Shown: positions 37,434-48,400 of the stretch, piece by piece
How positions within the stretch are numbered: the first letter of the stretch is position 1
Layout of the letters: each line of letters starts with the position of its first letter
From: Leishmania mexicana MHOM/GT/2001/U1103
Taxonomy: Eukaryota; Euglenozoa; Kinetoplastea; Trypanosomatida; Trypanosomatidae
Reading direction: 5' to 3'
Length of the DNA: 64,000 nt
NCBI RefSeq assembly: GCF_000234665.1
Contig: NC_018328.1
Coordinates: forward strand, 496,001-560,000
Translations under genes and position numbers: made by a program
The notes under the pieces: generated by a model
The model's database searches: none
What the model saw: only the letters and a program-made list of their open reading frames with translations
What the model was told of the DNA's origin: nothing

Positions 37434-39429
37434 TGCGGGGTGGGGGTGGGAGAAGCGATCGAGGGAAAGGAGAGACGAAGTGTGTGTGATAGCACAACGC
37501 CCTGCACCAGGATATCGACGACTCCCGCCACTTGCTCATCACCATCGCCGCTGCTCTGTTTCTCTTCCCTTTCTCTCGCTTCTCCCCCCTCCCCACGCAC
37601 ACGCCCACGGTGCGCTTCTCTTGCATTGGTGCCTCGGCGTGGGCGACTTCCCGCTTGACAGCGGGAGTATGTACATGGAAGCTGCCGGGTCTCTCTCCGG
37701 CGTATACGTATACGGATATGTGTACTGCTCCTCTTCCTTTTTATTTATTTTCTGCCGTCGCTGTGTGTCGATGAGCAACCGAAGCGGTGACAGTGTCTTT
37801 GCAAAGGACGCGACCAAGTGCGAAGGACGAAGGATGGATCGCACGCCGGATGAAGCAACGATCTAACCCTTCGCGACTTTCTCCCTCTCCCTCTTCGCCT
37901 TTCTGTGTGTCCGTAGACGGCGCCGCCTTTCTCCGCTGTCTTCCTTTTCGATTCACACATACACACACATGCTCTGCATGTTAGCTCTTGTTGTTTTCTA
38001 TTGTTTTGCGCATGTCTATGCGCGTGTGCCGTGGTTTGCACACCCCTTCGTTGTCTGTGCCCATCTCTCTCTCTCTTTGTTCTGTACTTACGCAGTTTAT
38101 AGCGACCGGAATACACAAGAAGACCCACCGTCCACCACGCCCCGATGAGGAGAGCGAACACGCCCACGGAGGAGGAAAAGCGCCATGATAGACCCCCCCG
38201 CCTTCCACGAGGCGCCCATCAAGCATGCCTGCTTGCGTGTGTGTATGCAGGAGCGTGCACTGCTCACTCCTGTCCCCCCCTTCACCTTCCCCTTCTTCTG
38301 TTGTTGCTCTTGTCCCTCCTTGATGGAACTCCCTGACACCGCACCTCATCCTTCCTTGCTCACTCCCATGCGCGCATGTATGCGTGCGTGCATCTGGGGC
38401 ATGGATGCCATGTCATACCCTTCTACTCGCTTTTTTGTTTGGGCCGTGGCTGTGTGCACGTGCGCCTCTGTCCTTTTTTTTGTGGACGCCTCCCTCTTCT
38501 CTCGTCTCGCGGAAACCTTCCCTCCCTCCCTCCCTCCCCCGAACGCCCGCACTTGTCGTTCGTCCCCGCCCATCCGTCCATTCATCCAGCAGCTCGGTGA
38601 CGCGTAACAGCATACGGGCACACCAACACGGACAAGGTACAGACCTCCCCCCCACTACCGCCATCATCCGGTGCTCGTAAAGAAGAGATACACACACTCA
38701 GGCACACGCGGCTCGGGTGGCACCGCTTTCTCGGCGTTTTTGTGTTCACTCCCCTATATATACTCCCCGCCACTCATCGCGCGGATTTCTTAGACGCTGT
38801 CCTCCTGCTTTCCGTGCGTGTCCCTCTCGCGCACTCCCCTATCTCTTGCTGCGCACATGTGCTGCGTGCGCGGTGTGCCTGCGTGGCCATTTTTTATTTT
38901 ACCTTCTCAGTAGTTGCGCGCAGTCGCACTATCGAGCTGCCCTAGCGTGAGGGAACAGGTGCGCGGTGAAAGAGGGAGGGAGATCATCGCCGGTTCGACG
39001 GCCCTCCCCTTCCCTCCCCTCCCTCTTCTGCGCGCTGGGTAGGTGCATGGTCGTTTGTGTGTATGCCTGGACGTGCCAGTGTGCGGGCCTCTCTGATTCC
39101 TCTCGTCGTGTCCCTCTAACGTGGGCGTGTGAGGTGCTCGCACCGTCGAGGAGAGCGCGCTCTCAGGTGTCTCCCTGTGAGAGAGGGCGCGCGGGAGGTG
39201 GAAGGGGGAGGGATGCGGACACAAGACCACGCACACTCACAGAGGGAATCAACTGGCCAACCTGGGACGAGGTAAAGGCGTTGCGTGTTTGTGTGGGTGT
39301 GTCAGGGCATCGGTGCAGTGCCCGCTCTGCAACTGCCCCTCCCCTTCTCCCTCCCTCACGCACACCACGCCTTCTCGCGCTTCTTACCGACGCACCACAC
39401 GCACACACGCACTCAACGGTCAAGGCAGC
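37434..39429. other. Long intergenic region (2.0 kb)
   Basis: No convincing gene. A G-rich patch follows the kinase stop, and strong pyrimidine tracts appear at about 37550-37600, 37868-37902, 38278-38320, 38468-38550 and 38995-39030, each with AGs downstream. Encoded frames are low-complexity Ser/Leu/Pro/Cys-rich only. A small transcript cannot be excluded but is not supported by any coding-like frame. Confidence 0.65.
39328..39428 (+). promoter_or_regulatory. Candidate spliced-leader acceptor close to the ABC gene start
   Basis: A C/T-rich tract covers about 39336-39388, and the first AGs after it are at 39423-39424 and 39427-39428. If used, these place the cap only 1-6 nt before the first ATG (39430), which makes initiation at 39556 or 39589 a real possibility. 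Confidence 0.45.
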
Positions 39430-42400
39430 ATGCTGCCCTCACCGAACAGGCCAAGCTCATCCGCTACCTGGATGCCGACCGACAAGCTCGCGCCTGGCAA
39501 TCGCGGCTGTAGTGAGGCATCTCCCCTCCTCCCTAAACCCCGGCCGAGAGCGTCCATGTGCCACTTGACCCAGCCAGCGTCACGCAACATGTCCGCCGTC
39601 CCTGCAGCGACGACCTCGTCGTCGAACATTGCCCCGCGGGTTGCTGCGTCGTCACTCTTGGTCAGTGACTCCTTACAAGGCGGTGGAGGCATCTTTGGCA
39701 GTGGCGGCAGCGACAGCGACGGAGACGATAGCGCCGGCGGCTCCAGCGATGCCAACGGTGGCGCGGCTGGCGGCAATGGTGGCCTTGCGTTTGGTTCTCC
39801 ACCGGCGTCGCTCTCCGAGTTCCTCGGTGTCTTCGCGTATGCTGTCCGCCTGCAGTCGTGGACGAGTTGGCTGCTGGCGGCCATGTTTCATCTCTTCCAC
39901 CTGCTGCTCATTTTTTCCTTCTGGAGCAGTCCCATCCTCTACCGCTCCACCGTCCTCTCCCAGGCGGTTGCGAAGTCGCTGCTCGAGGTGCAGGATGTCA
40001 GGAAACACAGAGGGGGCAACGCTGAGTGCAGCAACAACGGCAGAACAAGGCTGAGCGCTGCGGCGGGGAAGGGCCCGAGCGGCGTGGAGGCGGCCGCCCT
40101 GCTGCGCTCCAGCGAATCGCCGGCGCCGGTCTTCGCCGGGAGCGTGTGGGCCATTCACGACTCCGTCTTTTTCCTTGAGGAGGGCCATGCCGTGAGGCCC
40201 ACGGCGATAGCGGGCAGCTTCTCCAGCCTGGGGGGCAAGAATCACCACGGCGGCGCCACCAAAAGTACCCCGTATGCTGCTCGGGACGTGCGCGACGGTG
40301 AGAACGCCAACCACGGCACTGGCGATGATGCGACAGACAGCATGGACCAGGGCAAGCCCCGCGGCAGCCCGCACACATGCATTTTGCCGCACAAGCCCGG
40401 CGACGATGTCGGTGGCGGGGGTGGCGCGCAGAAGACTGTTACGCCTGCGGCTGCAGTCTCTACGGTACGCGAGGAGACTCGCGCCTCCGCCATTGGCCTG
40501 AGCAGTCAGCTGCGGCCGACGGTGCCATGGGGCTCGTGCAGCAAGGATGAGGGTCGCCACCGCGCTGCCGCGACGAGTGACGGCCCTGGGACGCTGCGCT
40601 GGTTCGCAGGGTCTCCTCCCATTGCGCCGGAGCACACTCTGTCGCAGCGTAAGAATGCCAGTCGCGGGCGAGTCGCGCTGTCGCAGATCATCGACGCGTG
40701 GGCGGCGTCTCCGCTGTATTCGTCTCCGCTGGCCCTGGCCCTGTTTTACCACCTCTATGGCGTCGGCTGTGTCATCCTGCTGCTGACCGTGACGGACGGC
40801 ATGCTCACCGGGCACTTCTCCGCACTGCGGCTCTGCATCGGCTTTGCTGAGGTACTGTGGTGCGTTCGCCACGGCGCGCACGCTTTCCTTATCTACTGCT
40901 GGATGCTCGTGCTCTCGCACTGGCCGCATCGCGCGATGTACTCCCCCGACGACGCGGTGTTTCTTCAGCAGGGCACGCCGTACGCGGTGGTGACCAAGAA
41001 GACGGGACAGGTGTCCATGTTTTGGTTTTACAGAGCCGCCTTGGCCGTCGACGGGGGTGCCGAGGGCGGCGGTGGTCACGGAGGCGCTGGCACGTTGCTT
41101 GTGAGTGAGATCAACCTTCCGTACTATCTCTACGATCAAGTGTGGTACCTCAACCCGCTCGCCGAAGGCATCGAGGTCTTCTACGTCTGCCTCCTGTTGC
41201 TGTGCCTCGTGAAGGATTTTCACCGAGTGCTGGACGCCGTCGTTGGCGTGCGTGAGCTTATGGAGCCGGAGGGGTGTGTGCGCTGCCCCCTCTGCGGTCA
41301 GCTAATGGTGTTGTATGAGCAGCGCAGCCTCTTTCGGGCCAACTCTACCTACGAACCCGCCCGCGGCCACATATCATGGTCCGGGTGGCGGATGAGGTGG
41401 TGGTGGCGTTGGCTACGCAGCGCCGTGCGAGGCAGCAGCAGTGGCCATCGTTTACCAACACCACGTCTGCCGAGTCCTCTCTGGCGCTGGTTCTTGCCGG
41501 GGTGGCTCGGCGGAGGCCCGCTGAAGACGCCGCTGCTGGCCTCCACGACCGCTGGCGCACCCACGGATGGCGGTGACGCCTCCCCCACAGCGTGTATGGG
41601 CGACGAGAGCACCTACACACTCGCCGAAATACTCGAGGATTTCGAGTTCTACGAGCAGTCAGCTGTGCGTCGCAGCGCGGCGGCGCCGCAGGATACCACC
41701 ACAGCGGCGACGGCGCATCTCATGCGGTGGCTGACGGCGATGCCACGCGCGGGGCGGTCGCCGATGGTACAAGTGCGGGACGGCGAGCACAGTCGCAGCA
41801 GAGGCCACAGTGGCGGCTTCTCGGCTGAACAGGACGAGGAGAACGTCGAGGCAACGGCGGGTGCGCTGGCGCTCGGGTCGTCGGGCTCTTCGTCGTCTGA
41901 AGAGTGTGTGAGCGCGGGGCTGGTGAAGGTGGCGCCTGCCGCCGCCCCCGCAACGCCTGGCATGGACGGTGCTACGGCACCGACACACGGTGCCCCGACA
42001 GCGTTCGCCAAGACAGGGCGTCCGCACCCCTCGCCGACCCATTTCGTCGCGGCTTCCATCCCCGCCAGTCCCACTTGTCGTCGACACGGCCGCAGCCATG
42101 GAAAAAACTGCCGCCGCTCACAAGGCCATTTGCACGGGTCGTTGAACAGCAGTCAACAGTCGTTGACCCCGCCGCAGCGCCCGCAGCGCCGGACTCGATT
42201 CACGGAGGAGGTGCTGTACTGGAACCGTGCCACGCGGCACGTGCATCACCGGTGCCCAAGGCTCTACTTGGATGCACAAGAGGCGACCGACGATGAAGAC
42301 GCTGACGAAAGCGACGGCGGCAGCACCTCGTGTGAGTGCAGCAGCGAAGCCTCTTCAGCGATGTCCTCCACTGCAGCCACGACGACGTCCAGCTCACTTA

Positions 42401-45400
42401 CTCAGCCGGCGACTAACGCATCGGCGCGCCCGCACGCTGGCAACCCACTGACGGCGGCTGACTGTGCGAACTTCCACCAAGGCGTGTTGCGCCGCTCCCT
42501 CTCTCCGCGCGCTGGGCCGGGTAGCTCAGCCGCTGGGAGAGGGTGTTGCTACACGCCCCAGCCCTCTGCTGAGCTGGACGAGTCAACGCGCTTGCACGAG
42601 AAGCGGCTCCAGCAGCAGCCGCAGCAGTGCACAGGCAGGCATCAAGACACCTCCGCGACAGGTACCTCGACGCACCAGCGTAACTACCGGATCATCAGCC
42701 CGGACTTTTCGGGGGCGTCGTCAAAGCTCTTTGCACAGGGTCTGCCACCACAGTTGGCTGCTAACCACATCACTCAGCGCGGCCTGTACGACCCCAACAA
42801 GGCTGGCGAGGACGAGTTCAGGCCCGGCAACGCCTTTCAGTCGTACGATCGTGCAGGGTATCTGTCGCGGCTCACCCACAGTTGGCTGAACCCGCTGCTA
42901 ACATTTGGGCTGCTGGAGCCGACACTGCTGCGACAGGAGCGCTTCTTGCCCTCGCTACCGGAGGAACTGTTGTCACTGGACAACATCGCGATGCCGGCGT
43001 GGCGTTTGTGGGTTCATCGAAAGCTGTGGTTCGCCGCCTACGTGGCGAAGCCGGGGAAGCTCCTCATTCCCGGCAACGAAGCTATGGATCGCGCCGAGGA
43101 GGAGTTGATGTCGCTTGCCCACCTGCACAAAACCGACCTCAGCGAGAGTGGCGAGGATACGGGAAGCTCGGACGGCAGGCAGACCGCTGTCATGCTCGGC
43201 CATACGTCGTTGAAGCAGGCAGCTAAGTTTCGTCCGCAGCGGCCGCGCCGGTGCTGGCAGGAGAGACTCCTGTGGACTCTCTTCGCGCCGGTACGGTGCA
43301 TCCTCGCGACACTTTTCTATCACGTATACATTGGCACATCGCGCACGGTGCGCCGCACACGGCGACGTCTTGCTCGCGAACTGCTGAAGGATCGCCTTAC
43401 CACCGCCGCCGAGAACCTGCACGACTCCAACGGCTACCAGACCGTGGAGTCGAGCGAGGCGATAGAGGGGGCGACGTTGGCGCTAGGGGACATGGCGTCC
43501 TCGTGCGACAGCAGCGCTGCTGCGCCATCATTCGGCTCCGCCATGCCGACCCACATGCGCCGGCAGCTTGTCCTCAGTGATGTGAGCCTGTACCACCTCT
43601 TCCTCGAGCACCGCTGCGGCCGCCGCTTTCTGTTCGTCGCGGCACCGCTGCTGCTGCTAAGTGAGCTCCTGACCGTGGCGGTGGTGCCTGTGCTTGAGCT
43701 GCTCACTGTGTGTCTGCAGCGCGTGGACTCCAGAATGGTGCCGCATCGCCGCGAGGCCCCGAGCGATCAAAGCAGCGTAACGGAGGCTCTTCTCTGCATC
43801 AACCTGTTGGGGGTGCTGCTGGTGCTGCAGGGTGTGGTGCAGAGCGCCTATGTGGGTCAGGTGCAGCAGGCCGCAATGGAGGCGCGTACGTGCGTCTTCG
43901 CAGTAGTGCTGGAGAAGACGCTGGCGCTCCCCCTCGCGCAGCGCACCTTCACGGAGGCAGAAGTGGTGGCTCTGGCCACAGAGGAGGCGGCGCGTGTCGC
44001 AACGTGCTTGGGGTCGCTGCATCAGACCTGGTCATGCCCGCTGCGAGTGGCACTACTGTTGCTGCTGCTCGCCAACTATGTAGGCTGGGTGGCCGCCGCA
44101 GTGGCCGGTGTTGGATCGCTCCTCGCCGTGCCGCTCTTGCGCCACCCTTCGCACGAGGTGCGGCAGAGGCGGCACGAGGCGCTGGAGGCAACAGCGCCAC
44201 GCGTCGCCCTACTGCAGCGCGCTCTGAGCCACGTTCACAAGGTTAAGGCCATGTTACTGGAAGGGCGTCTGGCTCACTGGCTGCGGAAGGCGCGCGTGAT
44301 AGAGGCCTCCTGCGCTGAGGCGGTGGCGATGGCGGAGGGCACGGCCGGCATGTTGGCCGGCGGGGTGGAGTGTCTGCTGATGGTGACCGCCCTCGGCGCC
44401 GAGTGCGTCCTCTCCGCCAAGGAACTGCGAGACATGGATGTGTTGGTACCCGCGCTTGCCATCTTCGTGCTGCTGACGATGCCGCTGCTGGAGGTGCCGG
44501 CGCTTTTCAGCGTGGTGGCACGCGGCTTTCTCTCGATGAAGTGCATCGAGGCGTACCTGCGGCAGAGGCCCGACGAGTTTGCCGGGACGTGGGTGGATCT
44601 GACCAGCTTCACAGCGATGCAGCAGCAGCTGCGCGTGGAGAACCCCGGCAGCACACTGCTCAACTACCGCCGTGGCAGCGTGGTGTGCCGCAACTCGTCT
44701 TTCACGTGGCAGCATGACCTGAGCGAAGAGGCGCCGTCGACGCTTTTGCGCGACGTCAACTTCTGCATCGGGCCTGGTCAGTTGGCCGTAGTGCAGGGCT
44801 CCATGGGGGCCGGCAAGAGCACCCTGCTCTTGTCCATCCTCGGCGAGGTGAACTTGTTTGTGTCGTCAGGGTGCTCGACGAACGGCAGCCTGGCGGGATG
44901 CAGGTCTGAGAACACGTTGTCCGTCCTCTCCGCCAGCGAGGCAGCGGCGCTGGCGGCCGTATACACCGGCAGCGCACCTGGCGCCGTGGGGGACAGCAAC
45001 CGGCGCGACCCCGGGCCCGCCGCTGCGGCGACCTGCTCCCCGGTTTTCCCTACGCCGCCGAGCAACACCATCAGTCTAGTCGACGCCGCCACACTTGGCA
45101 TCTTTGTGGCATCGCCGACGGACTCCGCCGAGGCAAGGCGGTGTGTCAGCGCGGAGCAGACACTTTCGGCTGTACCCGGCAATAATGCAGCAGCGGCGCA
45201 GAGGGCGCTGGCCGGCATCACCTCGACAGCGACTGCTGCGGCCAGGACCTTCATGGCACCAGGCGGTGCGTCGCTGGGTGGCTACGTTCGAAGCACGGCG
45301 TCGAAGTTGTCTGCCAGTAGCCTTGCTGGCGATCGCGCCAGTGTGTGCTCTGCTACCACTACGAACACCTCACAGCTTAACCCCACCGGCCTGGAGGGCG

Positions 45401-48400
45401 ACGACAGCAGCACTGGCGGCTTCCTCGTCTTCGGATCCTGCGCCTACTGTGCCGAGGTACCCTGGCTGCAGAACGACACCATCCGCGCCAACATCGTGCC
45501 CGGCGGTGGCCCGGTGCTGGAGCGGTGGTACTGCACGGTACTGCGTGCGTGCGCGCTGAGCGCGGAGGTGGCGGCGCTGCCGCATGGCGACGCGACCGTG
45601 ATTGGCGAGAGAGGCGAGCGGCTGTCGCTAAGCATGCGGTGCCGCATAGCCATTGCGCGGGCCGTGTACTCCAAGTCACACGTGTACCTCATGGACAGCG
45701 TCCTCTCGCCACTGGAACCGCCCATTCAGGAGCACATCATCCGCGAGGTGTTCCACAGGCTGCTGCGCAAGAAGACGGTTGTTTTGGCCAGCAACGTCGG
45801 ACTTCGATCGCTGCGGCCGCATCGCGTTTTCAGCGTGGTGAATGGCGTGGTGCGCGAGGACACCGACTTGTACACGGCTGTCTCCTCTCTGCATGCCCGT
45901 GGTGACGAAGATGACGAGGAGGCACTGATGCAGCGACAGGCAAGCGACTGTGGTGGCATTGCAGCCGACGGTGATGATGGTGGCGTGTCGAAACGCGATA
46001 GCAGCGCGTGCCAGGCCATGACCCTGCCTCTGCCAACACTCTATGCCGAGGAGTTCGCGGAGTCGCAGGAGGCGGCCGAGGCGGAGACGCCTCCCAAGGA
46101 TGTCGCGCTGCCGAGGACCGCGAGCACCAACGTGGCGAGGTGGCAGCCGTCGACCTACTTGAAGGCGCCCACCGCAGCACCGTCTAACCCTGCTGCCGAT
46201 CCTGGGGTGCCGCTCCACGGCGTTAACGTCGACGACCCTGGCTGTGCCAACAACCTTAGCGAGCAAGGCAGCAGCACCAGCGCCGGCAGTGGCAGCAACA
46301 GCACCTGCTCCAACGACCGGTGCATGAGGAGCCACTACGCCCAGCTACTGCAGCGCGAGCGTCCTCTGCGCCACCGCCACCGCCTCTTCCTCTTCATTTT
46401 CTTGCGCTTCATGGGTGGGCAGGTGGCGTGGGTGTTATTGACGGCGCTCCTCCAACAGGGCATCTCTCTGTGCGTCGATATTTGGACTGCAGCGTGGCTG
46501 GCAGTAATGGCGGCGCACGCAACGCGTTCCGCAGTCGGTGCAACGAAGGCAGCCGTAGCAGGCCGGTCGTTCTCGTCTCGAGTGGCAGAGCAGCTGTACA
46601 CGTGGGCCGCCGTCAGCGACCTTACTTTCATTGGTGTGTTGTCTGCGTTGTGTGTCTTGGCGATGCTGCTCACGCTGCTCCGCGCCCGCGCGGTGTACGT
46701 CGGCGTGTACGGGACGATGCACTTCATCTACAACCAGATTGCATGTCGTGTGCTGCACTCGCCAGCCTCTTACTTCGACAGCCGCATCATTGCGCTCGTG
46801 ACGCGCGTGCTGCGCGACGACGGCGAGGTTGCCGAGTACTGCGTGCTGTCCACGGCGGAGACACTGCTGAGCTGCAGTGCGCAGGTGGCGTTGGTCGTGC
46901 TGTGGAACGCCTTTGTGAACCCCGTTTTTATACTGCTGCTGCCGATGGCCGTGTCCATGTTTTACCACATCTCGCAGCGCCACGCAGTGGTGCTGCGCGA
47001 GGTGCGCCGGCTGGAGCTGGGCTCGGTGAATGGCATGGCCAACATCCTGCGTGAGGTGTATCAGGGCGCCACCACGGTGCGCTGCATGGCTCTGCAGGAC
47101 CGACTGCGTGAGGAATTCTGCCGTGCCCTGGATACGGTCAACACGGCCTCCATGGTGGCCTACCTGACGGATTGCTGGGTGGAGCTGCGACTGCACGTGC
47201 TTGCCACCCTCGCCATGTGCATCGCTGCTACGGGTGGCGTCATCTTCACGTTCTCCTACTCACGACCAAGCTTCACGGCAGTGGCCGTGATCGCTTGCCT
47301 GCGGGCCGGGCCGGTGCTGACGCTGATGTGCCGCAGCCTCGGCGCCTTCACGGTGAAAGAGTGGATCTCGGTACAGCGGCTCATGAGCCTGTGGGGCGCG
47401 CCCCAGGAGCCGCTGACCCTCGTCGGCGAGGCGGACCTTTACACCTACAGCCACGTCCGTCGCAGTGCGAGAGGGCCGTGTGTGCTGGAAGGTGGGGATG
47501 ACGCCCCTGTGCTCAAGAATGTGAGGTTGCCGACGGTGTCGCTCATCATGGGGCAGGGGTCTCATTCCGGGCAGCGCGAGGCCCGTCAAGAGGCGAGGGC
47601 GGAGCGGCGTCGTCTGCGTCACGAGCAACAGAGTCAGCAGCGACAGTGGCGGCAGCAGCTGGGGCAGGCCGGCGGTGAGGACGGCCTGGCTGACTCGCAT
47701 GCCCCCGCACGGCTCTCCGCATTCAATGATGACCCTTCGTCGTCGTCCTCATCGTCCAGGGAGCGTAGGGCTACTGGTGCTCCAGGCGAATGTTGCGCTA
47801 CTCCGCTTCCTCTGCTCGAGCTGATCAACGTGTCGGCGCGCTATCGCACCACGCTGCCGTACGTTCTGCGCCACGTGAACCTGGCCGTCTTTCCCGGCGA
47901 GCGCCTTGGTGTGGTGGGCCACGCTGGACAAGGCAAGAGATCCATCTTCAACGTGCTGCTACGCCTGGTTGACGTGATCGAAGGCGGGGGCGTCTTCGTG
48001 GACGGCGAGGACGCGGCGCGGATACCATACCCCGTTCTTCGAAGTTGGTTTGGCCTTCTGTCACAGGAGCCACTTCTCTTGCAGGGGTCGTGGCGCAGCA
48101 ACCTCCTCCTCGGCTACCATTTCGCTCACTACATGCTGATGGACGGCGCCAACGGCGGCGCTGACCAACTTTTCCTACCGACCACGCCGCTTGCCCGTCA
48201 GCAGCTGCAGGCAGACGCACGCCCAACATCAGTGAGGGCCGCCGCGGCGGTCACCGCACAGCTGGCAGTAGAGGCTGGGGAGCGTGAGCCTTTGCTGCAG
48301 CGGGGCGCTACTGCTCCCACTCGCGGCGGCACCGGGGCTGCTGCTGGACCAGAAGACAGCATGGGGTCTGTCTCTGCGGTGGAGAACAGGTACGGTAGCA

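Noticed and set aside
39673..41223. 516-codon open frame on the minus strand inside the ABC gene
   Set aside because: It is antisense to a frame with clear domain motifs; high GC at third positions leaves the opposite strand free of stops. The composition (His/Arg/Gln/Ala-rich) is typical of such shadows.
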